A stretch of DNA of 64,000 nucleotides from Pontixanthobacter luteolus. GTDB taxonomy: Bacteria; Pseudomonadota; Alphaproteobacteria; Sphingomonadales; Sphingomonadaceae. The translations under genes were made by a program, and so were the position numbers. The notes below the pieces were generated by a model. The model did no database searches, was not told where the DNA came from, and saw nothing but the letters and a program-made list of their open reading frames with translations. This document shows, piece after piece, positions 26,967-35,630 of this stretch. Each line of letters starts with the position of its first letter. The stretch's first letter is position 1. The stretch spans positions 1,364,001-1,428,000 of the forward strand of contig NZ_WTYP01000001.1 in assembly GCF_009828095.1 (NCBI RefSeq), given 5' to 3'.

Positions 26967-27982
26967 TGCTCCATCTCCGCAATCCATTGATCTATCACTG
27001 CCAGACCGGCTTCATCGACGGTCGATTTTCCCAGTTCCGGCATGGCGACGCCGGGCGCGGTGCTGCCCATGCGGTACGCCAGGATAGAGCGCTCAGGATG
27101 ACCAGGATCGATGTCGAATTCATGCCCGCCAGACCCGCGCCCGGCAGCAACGGGCCGCTTGCGCACACCGAAGGCAAAGGGTTCGTCCTGCTCCCAGCGG
27201 AGGTCCAACCCCGAATTCGATGCAGTCGCCCCCGGCCTGTGGCAATGGGCGCAATTGACGTCGAGATAAGCCCGGGCAGCTGCGTTTAGGTCGCTGCCTT
27301 TGCGATCTTCCCAAACTGGTAGCGCATCGTGCTTATCCGGCAGTTTATCCAGCCGCGAACGACCGGCCATATCGGACAGCCACCTATGCGACAGATTGCG
27401 CGCCTTAGGGCCAATAGGAACCACTGCGCCTTGCAAGCCGTGGCATTCCTTGCACTGGTTCTTGTTCGGTATCCGGTAACTGATCTGGCCGCTGTCGCCG
27501 GCATCGACATCCACCCGCGCGCCCGCCAATGCCAAGGCTGCATCGCTCTGTTCATCGTTCCAGCGATAAGGCAGCGCAAGCCATCCGCTTTCCCGGTGCA
27601 GCAACACCCGCGTTTCGATTAACCGCCGCGCATTCCCATCGCCGAACGCAAAAGTCTTGATCAGTGCCGCACCTACCGGAAATTCCAGCAGCCCGGCCCC
27701 GTTTGCGCGCATTTTCGTACCGGCAGGCAAATATACAAAGCGCAGCTTCTCCGCCCCGTCAGAATACAGCGGAGTGTTCAGCCGGTAGGGCGTCACACCA
27801 GCGCTGGGGATTTGTCTGCTGCTATCAACAAAGAACGCAAAATCGCTCAGGCTGCGCGGCAGGTTTTCTCCGACAATCACAGCATGATTGACGGCCTGCG
27901 GCGCACTCGAATTCGCTGAATAAGACGCGCTCAAAGCCAGCGTGATAGCGGCTGCAAGAAATACGCCGGCGCGGGCGATCAT
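26963..27982 (-). CDS. SO2930-family diheme c-type cytochrome
   Basis: A 339-residue exported cytochrome. The signal peptide is followed by about 140 residues without heme, then two heme-binding motifs CKECH (177-181) and CAHCH (244-248), with a possible Met ligand in GVAMPELGKS. This matches the conserved family of uncharacterised diheme cytochromes that I recall travelling with parallel beta-helix proteins (TIGR03806 with TIGR03805). It starts within the beta-helix stop (4-nt ATGA overlap) and its own stop overlaps the hydrolase start. It probably accepts electrons from a periplasmic oxidation; partner unknown. Confidence 0.88.
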   Translation of the reverse strand: MIARAGVFLAAAITLALSASYSANSSAPQAVNHAVIVGENLPRSLSDFAFFVDSSRQIPSAGVTPYRLNTPLYSDGAEKLRFVYLPAGTKMRANGAGLLEFPVGAALIKTFAFGDGNARRLIETRVLLHRESGWLALPYRWNDEQSDAALALAGARVDVDAGDSGQISYRIPNKNQCKECHGLQGAVVPIGPKARNLSHRWLSDMAGRSRLDKLPDKHDALPVWEDRKGSDLNAAARAYLDVNCAHCHRPGATASNSGLDLRWEQDEPFAFGVRKRPVAAGRGSGGHEFDIDPGHPERSILAYRMGSTAPGVAMPELGKSTVDEAGLAVIDQWIAEMEQ

Positions 27983-29193
27983 CCCAGCCTGTCCTCCAGC
28001 TCCGATGGGGCGCCGACGCCTTCTGCCTGGAACGTCTTACCGGGCGCATCAACCACCAGCGGGCCCGGATTTGCATCGCCAAGGCCCTTCCCCTGCTCGG
28101 TAAGGCTTAGCGACCAGCCTGCAGTGCCATCCACCGCATAGAGCGCAGTGGTGCCGTCTTCCGACAGGCCGTCCCACAATACGGATGGAAGCGAACCACC
28201 GAATGCCGTCATCAGCATTTCCCCTCCGTCGAGCTGCGGGTTTCGTCCGCTGCGTGCATAGACGTTCGGACCAACTGTTACTTCTCGCGGATAGGGGTTG
28301 TAACGATCATCATCGAATGGCTGCGTATAGGCGATGACCATGATGTCTGCCGTATCATTGTCGGTAAGCACATTGTTTTCGACCAGCACATTGTCGTTCG
28401 CCATCACCATGATACCTGTGCCGCGCCGCACCCCTGCCACGATATTTCCGGGGGGCGCGAAATTATCCGTGTCATTGTCGACCACCAGATTGCTGCGCAC
28501 AATCACGTTTCCGCCGCCCATGACCGGCAGCCCGGGAAGGTCGAAGATCAGGATCCCGCCAGTGTTACGGGTGGCGATATTGTTTTCGACCAGCGCGTTG
28601 CGGCTGTTTTCAATCTCGATGCCAGCAACATTTGCCTCTGCAATCGAATTGCGGACTGTAATATCGAAGCTTTGCCCGACATAAATGCCTGCATCGGATG
28701 CACCCGACACTTTGGTCCCATCGATCAGCACGCCGGTGCTCTCAACCGGATAAATACCATAGGCGCCGTTGTTCTGATCAGGCCCGTTGGTCCAGGTTAC
28801 GCGAATGCGGTGATAAACGATCGCATCTGCCCCCTTCGACTTGATGCCATCACCCTTGGGATTTTCCAGCGCGAAGTCCCGCAGCGTAACGAAGTCGGAA
28901 GTGACCAGCAGCCCCTCGCCCGCGCCCTGCTGTCCGGTGAAATCGAGCACGGTCTGGTCCATGCCCGCACCGCGAAGTGTGACACTGTCGACATCCAGAC
29001 TAAGCCCGTCGGTAAGCTCGAAGCGGCCTCCCTGCAGAACAATCTCATCACCGGGCTCTGCAAGGATCAGGGCTTCCTGCAGTCGCTCCTGAGCACCCTC
29101 GCCAGCCGCTACATTGATGGTTTCAGCCCATGCCGGTGCAGCAATAAATGCCGTCATCGACAGCGCCAGACACGCCGCATTCAGTTTCGCCAT
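27979..29193 (-). CDS. Exported parallel beta-helix repeat protein
   Basis: A 404-residue protein with a signal peptide (MAKLNAACLALSMTAFIAAP, cut after AWA at 23). The body has pectate-lyase-like right-handed beta-helix rungs with repeated ENN, SRN and NTG turns (NVAGIEIENSRNALVENN, NDNVLVENNVLTDND). This fold binds or cleaves polysaccharides, but no catalytic residues can be named. It leads a three-gene coupled set with a diheme cytochrome and an alpha/beta hydrolase. ATG 29193 is used; 29217 is also in frame. It is divergent from a DUF2147 gene, with about 100 bp between. Confidence 0.85.
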   Translation of the reverse strand: MAKLNAACLALSMTAFIAAPAWAETINVAAGEGAQERLQEALILAEPGDEIVLQGGRFELTDGLSLDVDSVTLRGAGMDQTVLDFTGQQGAGEGLLVTSDFVTLRDFALENPKGDGIKSKGADAIVYHRIRVTWTNGPDQNNGAYGIYPVESTGVLIDGTKVSGASDAGIYVGQSFDITVRNSIAEANVAGIEIENSRNALVENNIATRNTGGILIFDLPGLPVMGGGNVIVRSNLVVDNDTDNFAPPGNIVAGVRRGTGIMVMANDNVLVENNVLTDNDTADIMVIAYTQPFDDDRYNPYPREVTVGPNVYARSGRNPQLDGGEMLMTAFGGSLPSVLWDGLSEDGTTALYAVDGTAGWSLSLTEQGKGLGDANPGPLVVDAPGKTFQAEGVGAPSELEDRLG

Positions 29194-29295
29194 TGCATCT
29201 CTCCCTCTTGGCATCACTATGCGCGATTAATTGATCGAAACCAAGCCGCTGCTTGAAGCGTATATGAGCGACAGATATCTTTCGGGGACCCGGCG

Positions 29296-29724
29296 ATGAA
29301 ATTATCCAGAACCGCAATTCTTGCAGCAAGCGCTGCAATGGCCGCTCTGACGCTTGGCTCTCCTGCCAGCGCAGCGCCAGCGTCGATCACAGGCGCCTGG
29401 AAAACGGACGACGGGAAATCCGTGATCCAGTTCTACAAATGCGGCCAATCCATGTGCGGGAAGATTTCGCAATTCCTGGTGCCGGAACCGGCGGGCGGCG
29501 CGCGCGACACCGAAAACCCGGACAAGGCGAAGCGCGACCGCAAATTGCTGGGGATGCGCATTTTCTGGAATCTCTCCGCTGACGGATCGCGTTTCGAGGG
29601 TAAGGGATACAGCCCGGAAGATGGGCGCTATTTCGACGCCGAAGTATGGCGCGACGGTAGCGAGCTGAAGGTCAAAGGCTGTGTCCTGGTATTCTGCCGC
29701 ACCGCCAAATTCACCAAGGCCTGA
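29296..29724 (+). CDS. Exported DUF2147 protein
   Basis: A 142-residue protein with a signal peptide cut near ASA-AP (27-28). The body matches DUF2147: ITGAWKTDDGKSVIQFYKCG near the start, LLGMRIFWNL in the middle and a basic EVWRDGSELKVKGCV core. It has four cysteines, two in CGQSMCGK and two in CVLVFC, which could pair in the periplasm. The function of the family is unknown. It ends 6 nt from the convergent small gene at 29731. No terminator is visible. Confidence 0.87.
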   Translation: MKLSRTAILAASAAMAALTLGSPASAAPASITGAWKTDDGKSVIQFYKCGQSMCGKISQFLVPEPAGGARDTENPDKAKRDRKLLGMRIFWNLSADGSRFEGKGYSPEDGRYFDAEVWRDGSELKVKGCVLVFCRTAKFTKA

Positions 29725-29730
29725 TCTGAA

Positions 29731-30069
29731 CTAGCCGATCCCTATAGCGCACAGGGCTGCGCTGCTCCCCGTCACCGCGACGACTTCAGCATCACCGATC
29801 CGGTCAACCCGGCGAAGGAAGTCTCGGATGCCGGTGGGGTTTTCCGGCTCGCCATCCTGCGCTTCCATGTTCCGCAGTTTCAGCAATTGCGGAACACTGA
29901 GGCGGTCGGTCATACGCGCAGCCATACATTCCGCGCGTTTTTCGCCAACACCGTTTTCAACCAGTGCAGAGCGCACCCGCCATTCCACCACGCTGTCCGT
30001 CAGACCGGTCGCGATCGCAAAGCCGACCAGCCCGGCGAGCAAGGCCAGGGTCAGGATTAGTTTCTTCAT
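29731..30069 (-). CDS. Small exported hypothetical protein after pntB
   Basis: A 112-residue protein with an N-terminal hydrophobic segment (LILTLALLAGLVGFAIATGL) that is a signal or anchor. The rest is charged and helical, with two cysteines (C48 in RAECMAARM and one near the C-terminus). It starts 3 nt after the pntB stop, so it is probably the last gene of the transhydrogenase operon. I do not recognise a family. Confidence 0.65.
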   Translation of the reverse strand: MKKLILTLALLAGLVGFAIATGLTDSVVEWRVRSALVENGVGEKRAECMAARMTDRLSVPQLLKLRNMEAQDGEPENPTGIRDFLRRVDRIGDAEVVAVTGSSAALCAIGIG

Positions 30070-30072
30070 CGA

Positions 30073-31644
30073 TCAGTCCAGATTTTTGACGATTTCTTCG
30101 ACCATCTTCTTCGCATCGGACAGCAGCATCATCGTCTGGTCCATGTAGAAGACATCGTTGTCGACGCCCGCATATCCCACGCCGCCCATGCTGCGCTTGA
30201 TGAAGAAGACCTGTTTGGCCTTGTCCACGTCGAATACCGGCATCCCGTAGATTGGCGATGACTTGTCGGTCTTTGCCGCCGGGTTCACAACGTCGTTCGC
30301 ACCGATGATGAAGGCGACATCGGCCTGGGCAAATTCGCTGTTGATGTCTTCCAGTTCGAACACCTTGTCGTAATCGACCGAAGCCTCTGCCAGCAGCACG
30401 TTCATGTGCCCCGGCATACGGCCCGCAACGGGATGGATGGCGAATTTCACCTCCACGCCCTTTTCCTCCAGCAGATCAGCCATTTCGCGCAAGGCGTGCT
30501 GTGCCTGCGCCACCGCCATACCATAGCCCGGGATGATGATGACCTTCTCCGCCTGTTCGAGCATGAATGCCGCATCGGCCGCGCTGCCCTGCTTGTAGGG
30601 GCGCTGCTCCTTCGCCTCGCCGCCGCCCGCGCCCGCGTCGGCACCGAACCCGCCTGCGATGACACTGATGAAGCTGCGGTTCATCGCGCGGCACATGATG
30701 TAGCTGAGGATCGCGCCCGAAGAACCGACCAGCGCGCCGGTGATGATCATCGCCGTATTGCCGAGCGTGAAGCCCATCGCCGCCGCAGCCCAGCCCGAAT
30801 AGCTGTTCAGCATCGACACCACGACCGGCATGTCCGCCCCGCCGATGGGGATGATCACCAGGAAGCCGATCACGAAGGCGAGCACCGTCATGGCGACGAT
30901 GAGCGGCATGGTCTCGGAAGGCCCGGCCATTGCAAAGAGCGCGGTCAGCACGATGATCGCGGCCAACACGCCGAGATTGATGACATGGCGAGCGGGCAGC
31001 AGGATCGGCGAACCGCTCATCCGGCCCGAAAGCTTGGCAAAGGCGATGACCGAGCCGGAGAATGTGATCGCGCCGATGGCGATGCCGAGGCCCATTTCGA
31101 TCTTCGAGACCGCGCCGATCTGCATGGGCAAACTATAGTCCGTGCCGATCGTGTCCATCGGAACGAGCAGCCCAAACGCGCCCGGATTGAGATAGGCCGC
31201 CCAGCCGACCAGCACAGCGGCGAGGCCTACCAGCGAGTGGAATGCCGCGACCAGTTCAGGCATCGCGGTCATGGCGATGCGGCGAGCGATGGTGATGCCG
31301 ACAACCGCGCCGATGGCGATGGCGATCAGGATTTCGCTGGCGGAGAAAAGGTCAGGCAAGACTAGGAAGGTCGGTGTTCCGTCGTTGGTCGATGTGCCGT
31401 TCTGGGTAACGGTCGGAAAATGCGTCACCAGCGTCGTCACCACCGCAATCAGCATGCCGATCATGCCGAAGCGGTTGCCCGTCCGGCTCGTCGCGGGCGA
31501 AGACAGGCCGCGCAGCGCGAGGATGAAGAAAACGCCCGACACGAGATAGGCGAGCGCCACCCACGGGTTCACCGCCTCGCCGGTCGCGGCATGAGCGGGG
31601 GTGGCCAGCACCGCAAACGGCGCGGCAAGGAGAAAGCGACGCAT
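30073..31644 (-). CDS. pntB: NAD(P) transhydrogenase subunit beta
   Basis: A 523-residue inner-membrane subunit of the proton-translocating transhydrogenase, which drives NADPH formation from NADH with the proton gradient. An N-terminal block of membrane helices is followed by the cytosolic NADP-binding dIII domain (IIPGYGMAVAQAQHALREM, HPVAGRMPGHMNVLLAEA, GANDVVNPAA, KRSMGGVGYAGVDN), all typical. The start 31644 overlaps the pntA2 stop by 1 nt (TGATG); the longer frame to 31890 lies over pntA2. It is fourth of five or six genes in the pnt operon. Confidence 0.95.
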   Translation of the reverse strand: MRRFLLAAPFAVLATPAHAATGEAVNPWVALAYLVSGVFFILALRGLSSPATSRTGNRFGMIGMLIAVVTTLVTHFPTVTQNGTSTNDGTPTFLVLPDLFSASEILIAIAIGAVVGITIARRIAMTAMPELVAAFHSLVGLAAVLVGWAAYLNPGAFGLLVPMDTIGTDYSLPMQIGAVSKIEMGLGIAIGAITFSGSVIAFAKLSGRMSGSPILLPARHVINLGVLAAIIVLTALFAMAGPSETMPLIVAMTVLAFVIGFLVIIPIGGADMPVVVSMLNSYSGWAAAAMGFTLGNTAMIITGALVGSSGAILSYIMCRAMNRSFISVIAGGFGADAGAGGGEAKEQRPYKQGSAADAAFMLEQAEKVIIIPGYGMAVAQAQHALREMADLLEEKGVEVKFAIHPVAGRMPGHMNVLLAEASVDYDKVFELEDINSEFAQADVAFIIGANDVVNPAAKTDKSSPIYGMPVFDVDKAKQVFFIKRSMGGVGYAGVDNDVFYMDQTMMLLSDAKKMVEEIVKNLD

Positions 31645-31928
31645 CACTTCTTCTCCTTCTTCTTGTACATGGCGAGCATTCGCGCCGTCACCGCGAACCC
31701 GCCGAAGATGTTCACGGATGCGAGCACGATGCCGAGCAGCCCCAGCCACTTCGCCCCCGGCACATCCGCCGCTGCCGCCGCAATCAGCGCGCCGACGATG
31801 ATGACGCTGGAAATCGCATTGGTCACCGCCATAAGCGGCGTGTGCAGCGCGGGCGTGACCGACCAGACCACGTAATAGCCGACGAAACACGCCAGCACAA
31901 AAATCGACAGGATCGAAATAAAGTCCAC
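31644..31928 (-). CDS. pntAB: NAD(P) transhydrogenase subunit alpha part 2
   Basis: A 94-residue membrane subunit with three transmembrane helices (SILSIFVLACFVGYYVVW, HTPLMAVTNAISSVIIVGAL, LGIVLASVNIFGGFAVTARML). It corresponds to the membrane part of PntA that is separate from the NAD-binding domain in the three-subunit form found in alphaproteobacteria. HTPLMAVTNAISS is conserved. It starts 1 nt after the stop of the unknown exported gene and overlaps pntB by 1 nt. Confidence 0.95.
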   Translation of the reverse strand: MDFISILSIFVLACFVGYYVVWSVTPALHTPLMAVTNAISSVIIVGALIAAAAADVPGAKWLGLLGIVLASVNIFGGFAVTARMLAMYKKKEKK

Positions 31929-31929
31929 G

Positions 31930-32715
31930 TCAGTCTCCCAGGAAGGCCGGGAGCTTGCTCACCACCGCCATTCCGCCATTGCTATCACCAACAAGCACCA
32001 CCGAAGGATCTGCCTTAACATTCGCAAGGACCCGATCATCGATAATCGAATTCACAGTAAATTGACCGTTCATTGCCATCACGGTGTTTCCTACACGTTC
32101 GGTGCGCGCCACACCTTCTTCGGCTTTGCCGGTACCCTTGTCGAGCGCAACCGCGACGCCCAATTTTGAAAGGTCGGGTTTGCCATAAATCCGGAAAGTC
32201 ATACGATAACCTGCGCTGAATTCAGTCGGCTTCATTTCCTCGTAGGCTGAACCCTGTTGCAGCGCCTTCGCCTTCTTCAGATTCCCGCTGGGCGTAAGCG
32301 CCGAACCGTATTTGTCGAAAACGTTGAATGACAAATCGAAGATGCCGTCATTGTCGGTATCCACGAGGCATGGGCGTTTATCCAAAGCAGGAATGAACAA
32401 CGATTTGGCTGCGTTGCCGGCGGATCGATCCTTCACCGTGCAGAACGCTGATTTGCCTGTCTCCTCGACGACGCGGAAAAGCTCGGTCCCCGCAGGGATC
32501 GTCTTTCCCTTGTCAGTAACCGCGTCAGCCATGAGGCGAACTGCGCGCGCAGGCACAAGCGATTGCTCGAAAATTGGCAGGCTTGTAGTCCCTGCCAAAT
32601 CTCCTTGCTCGCCTTGGGGGACAAGATTCCAGATGGAATACAGCCTTTTCGCATGCGCCGGCTGAGCGGTCATCGCCAATGCCATACCAGCCAAGGCGAT
32701 CTGCAATTTGATCAT
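31930..32715 (-). CDS. Unrecognised exported protein inside the pnt operon
   Basis: A 261-residue protein with a clear signal peptide (MIKLQIALAGMALAMTAQPAHA). The mature part is mixed alpha/beta with two cysteines (SAFCTVKD and RPCLVDTDNDGIFD, the latter resembling a Ca2+-loop DxDNDG). No family is recognised. It lies between pntA1 (56-nt gap) and pntA2 (1-nt gap), where the transhydrogenase subunits are normally contiguous. Its base composition looks slightly less GC-rich than pntB. It could be a recent insertion or a lineage-specific envelope protein co-expressed with the transhydrogenase. Confidence 0.75.
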   Translation of the reverse strand: MIKLQIALAGMALAMTAQPAHAKRLYSIWNLVPQGEQGDLAGTTSLPIFEQSLVPARAVRLMADAVTDKGKTIPAGTELFRVVEETGKSAFCTVKDRSAGNAAKSLFIPALDKRPCLVDTDNDGIFDLSFNVFDKYGSALTPSGNLKKAKALQQGSAYEEMKPTEFSAGYRMTFRIYGKPDLSKLGVAVALDKGTGKAEEGVARTERVGNTVMAMNGQFTVNSIIDDRVLANVKADPSVVLVGDSNGGMAVVSKLPAFLGD

Positions 32716-32771
32716 TCTGTCCCCTCTTAGAATTTTCTCTCCAGCCCCTAAGCCAGAGACTGGCCCAAAAG

Positions 32772-33890
32772 TTATGCCAGCCGGTCGTTCACCACTTCCC
32801 CGCCCTGCGTCAGCCGGACGGCATCGCCGATCTCCTCGTCGAGGATCGGTTTGCCCGCTTCCTTGTCCCAGAAGGCCGAGAGGAAGTTGTAGAGGTTGCG
32901 CGCGAACAGGGCCGAGGCATCAGCAGGCAAATGCGCCGGCGTGTTGGAATATCCCATGATCGTAACGCCGTGTTTTTCAACCAGCGTATCGGGCGCCGAA
33001 CCCTCGACATTACCGCCTTGCGCCACCGCAAGGTCGAAGATCACGCTGCCGGGCTTCATGCTCGCGATCTGCGCGTCCGAAATCAGTCGCGGTGCCGCCC
33101 GCCCCGGTATCAGGGCGGTGGTGATCACGATATCCTGCTTGGCGATGTGCGAACTTACCAATTCGGCCTGCGCCTTCTGGTATTCCTCCGACATCTCAGT
33201 GGCATAACCGCCACTTCCCTCGCCTTCGATCCCGGCCACGTCTTCCACGAAGACAGGCTTTGCGCCGAGCGATTGTATCTGTTCCCTGGTGGCCGAGCGC
33301 ACATCGGTTGCCGAAACCTGCGCGCCCAAGCGTTTGGCAGTTGCAATCGCTTGCAGACCGGCAACGCCAACCCCCATCACGAAAACTTTTGCCGCCTGAA
33401 TTGTACCGGCAGCGGTCATCATCATGGGGAATGCGCGGCCATACGTATCGGCAGAGGCGATTACCGCCTTGTACCCGGCAAGGTTGGACTGGCTCGAAAG
33501 CACATCCATGCTTTGTGCGCGGGTGATGCGCGGCATGAATTCCATCGACAACGCTTCCAGCCCGGCTTTCGCGTAGGCTTCTACCCTGTCCTTGCGGCCG
33601 AATGGATCGAAAGTGGCGGCGACCCATGCACCATTTGACGCGCCTTTCAGCGTATCCACATCGGGCGCCTGCACGCCCAGGATGATGCTGGCCCCTGCGA
33701 CCGTTTTGTCTGCAGGGCCGACTTTCGCACCCGCTGCCTTATAGTCGGCATCTGAAATCGACGCAGCCTCCCCCGCGCCGGTTTCAACCGCAACACTCGC
33801 ACCCAAAGCGATGAATTTCTTCACCGTTTCAGGAGTGACCGACACGCGCTTTTCCCCCGCCGCGCGTTCTTTCAGGGCTGCTATGTGCAA
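32772..33890 (-). CDS. pntA: NAD(P) transhydrogenase subunit alpha part 1
   Basis: A 372-residue cytosolic NAD(H)-binding dI subunit. It begins MHIAALKERAAGEKRVSVTPETVKKF and contains VFVMGVGVAGLQAIATAKRLGAQVSATDVR (Rossmann GxGxxG), then TALIPGRAAPRLI, GSVIFDLAVAQGGNVE and the MGYSNTPAHLPADAS mobile loop. It lacks the membrane part, which is encoded separately by pntA2. It is preceded 12 nt upstream by the small oxidase subunit IV gene and followed by an unexpected exported protein before pntA2. Confidence 0.95.
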   Translation of the reverse strand: MHIAALKERAAGEKRVSVTPETVKKFIALGASVAVETGAGEAASISDADYKAAGAKVGPADKTVAGASIILGVQAPDVDTLKGASNGAWVAATFDPFGRKDRVEAYAKAGLEALSMEFMPRITRAQSMDVLSSQSNLAGYKAVIASADTYGRAFPMMMTAAGTIQAAKVFVMGVGVAGLQAIATAKRLGAQVSATDVRSATREQIQSLGAKPVFVEDVAGIEGEGSGGYATEMSEEYQKAQAELVSSHIAKQDIVITTALIPGRAAPRLISDAQIASMKPGSVIFDLAVAQGGNVEGSAPDTLVEKHGVTIMGYSNTPAHLPADASALFARNLYNFLSAFWDKEAGKPILDEEIGDAVRLTQGGEVVNDRLA

Positions 33891-33902
33891 AGCGATACTG
33901 GC

Positions 33903-34028
33903 TTAGTTCGCAATAAGCATGACAATGATCGCCGTGATTACCGCGATCAGCGGGACCGACCATTTGAGATTGGAAATGAAGCTGCTGTAGGTCTTTTCTG
34001 CTGCTTTCATGTCGTTTGCCGAAGCCAT
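33903..34028 (-). CDS. aa3-type cytochrome c oxidase subunit IV-like protein
   Basis: A 41-residue single-helix protein (MASANDMKAAEKTYSSFISNLKWSVPLIAVITAIIVMLIAN) of the short bacterial COX4 family, a small accessory subunit of aa3 oxidase. It heads the transhydrogenase operon, a placement known in other alphaproteobacteria. The start at 34028 follows AGGAAGACTTACG (AGGAAG, 7 nt). The frame runs to 34100 but the extension is not conserved-looking. It is divergent from the NtrC-like regulator. Confidence 0.85.
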   Translation of the reverse strand: MASANDMKAAEKTYSSFISNLKWSVPLIAVITAIIVMLIAN

Positions 34029-34191
34029 CGTAAGTCTTCCTCGAGATAAAGTATTTGAATTGCTGGGTGCGGGTTTATCGCGGTGCCCGCTGCGCTTCAA
34101 GCCCGCCGAAGCGGTTCTTAGCCTTAATCGGAACTTTACCCATCGTCCCTAAATGGGTCGCCTGTACCGCTACGGGACGGTTTGGGAAATT

Positions 34192-35613
34192 ATGTCAGAC
34201 AGCGAATCACGCCTTTTAATGCTGATCGATGATGAGCCGGCACAGAGCCGGCTGATCACCGCACTCGCCGCGCGCGATGGTTGGCGCACGCTGGTGGCCA
34301 AGGATTCCGAGACGGCGATTGCCATGCTCGGCACGCGCCAGGGGATGCAGTGTTCTGCGATCATACTCGATCAATGGGTGCCCGGCGATGATGCCTGCTC
34401 GCTGATTGAGGAATTGAAGGCACGGCGGCCGGCGATGCCGATCCTGATGTTGACCACCAGTGCGAGCCCGCTGCTTGCGGTGGAGGCTATGCGGGCCGGT
34501 GCCACTGATTATCTTATCAAACCCGTTTCACCCGACCGCCTGATGCAGGCATTGCGCAGCTCCACGCGGATCGAGGCACCCAAAGACGAATTGCAGCCGC
34601 TGACAGAGAAGCTGAACGCTTCGCTGGATTTCGACGCCATGATCGGAAACGCACCCGATTTCCGTGCCGCCCTTGCCAAGGCAGCCAAGACAGCGCGAGG
34701 GCACGGTCCGGTGCTGATCGAAGGGGAACGCGGCACGGGCAAGGAAATGCTGCTGCGCGCGATGCACGCGGCCAGCCCGCGCTCCAAGAGCGTAATCCGT
34801 CTGATTAACGCCCGCAGCGTTCCGGCCAACTCGATAGAATCGGTGCTGTTCGGACATGAACAAAACGCCTTTCCCGGCGCTTTCGACCGGCAAGTGGGCG
34901 CTCTGCAGCATTGCGATGGCGGCACACTTATCCTCGACGAAATCGACCGTTTGAGCGAAGATTTGCAGGCAAAGCTCGCGGAAACCTTGTCCACCGGTAT
35001 TGTGCGCCCGGTCGGTGCAAAGCACGGCTTCCGCGTCGATGTCAGGATCCTCAGCGCCAGCAATCTGCCCTTGGCGGACCTGAATGATGCTGGCCATTTT
35101 CATCCCGATCTCCTGAAAGAGATTTCGCAGACGAAGATTACCCTTCCGCCGCTGCGCAAGCGGCCCGGGGACATTCCGGCCCTGACCCGCCATTTCCTCG
35201 CGCGGATCGGGGAACAGCCCGGCCTCAGGCATATGTCCATCAGCGAAAGCGCACTTTCGCTGCTTCAAGCGTTCGACTGGCCAGGCAACGTCCGCCAGTT
35301 GCAGGCTGTGCTGTTTCGGGCTGCGGTGTTCTGCGACCGCGAGACGCTGACGGTGGAAAGCTTCCCGCAGCTGGTCGAAGTGGTTGGCGACTTCGCCGAT
35401 GAGGCCGCAAGCCCCCTGCAGGAAGGCGTTGGCATCATGCTCTACACGGCGGACGGCAATCTGAGGCCGCTGGAAGAAATCGAGGCCGATGTAATCCGGC
35501 TGGCCATCGGTCATTACCGCGGCAGGATGACAGAGGTCGCCCGGCGCCTCGGAATCGGCCGGTCGACGCTCTACCGCAAGCTCGGAGATCTCGGCATGGG
35601 TGACGCTGCCTGA
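34192..35613 (+). CDS. NtrC-family response regulator with altered GAFTGA
   Basis: A 473-residue protein with a receiver domain (D13-D14, phosphoacceptor D60 in ILDQWVPG, K110 in YLIKPV), an AAA+ domain (Walker A GERGTGKE 178-185, Walker B GGTLILDEID 243-252) and a Fis-type HTH near the C-terminus ([18 protein letters not shown]). The sigma-54 contact loop, normally GAFTGA, reads NAFPGA at 225-230, so sigma-54 activation is doubtful. GGGAAA 4 nt before ATG 34192 favours this start over 34153. No sensor kinase is adjacent. It is divergent from the pnt operon. Confidence 0.88.
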   Translation: MSDSESRLLMLIDDEPAQSRLITALAARDGWRTLVAKDSETAIAMLGTRQGMQCSAIILDQWVPGDDACSLIEELKARRPAMPILMLTTSASPLLAVEAMRAGATDYLIKPVSPDRLMQALRSSTRIEAPKDELQPLTEKLNASLDFDAMIGNAPDFRAALAKAAKTARGHGPVLIEGERGTGKEMLLRAMHAASPRSKSVIRLINARSVPANSIESVLFGHEQNAFPGAFDRQVGALQHCDGGTLILDEIDRLSEDLQAKLAETLSTGIVRPVGAKHGFRVDVRILSASNLPLADLNDAGHFHPDLLKEISQTKITLPPLRKRPGDIPALTRHFLARIGEQPGLRHMSISESALSLLQAFDWPGNVRQLQAVLFRAAVFCDRETLTVESFPQLVEVVGDFADEAASPLQEGVGIMLYTADGNLRPLEEIEADVIRLAIGHYRGRMTEVARRLGIGRSTLYRKLGDLGMGDAA

Positions 35614-35630
35614 ACGGCAGACGTCGCCCT

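Noticed and set aside
30406-31365. A 319-codon plus-strand frame over pntB
   Set aside because: The translation is dominated by His, Arg, Asp and Ala, as expected from antisense of membrane-helix codons.
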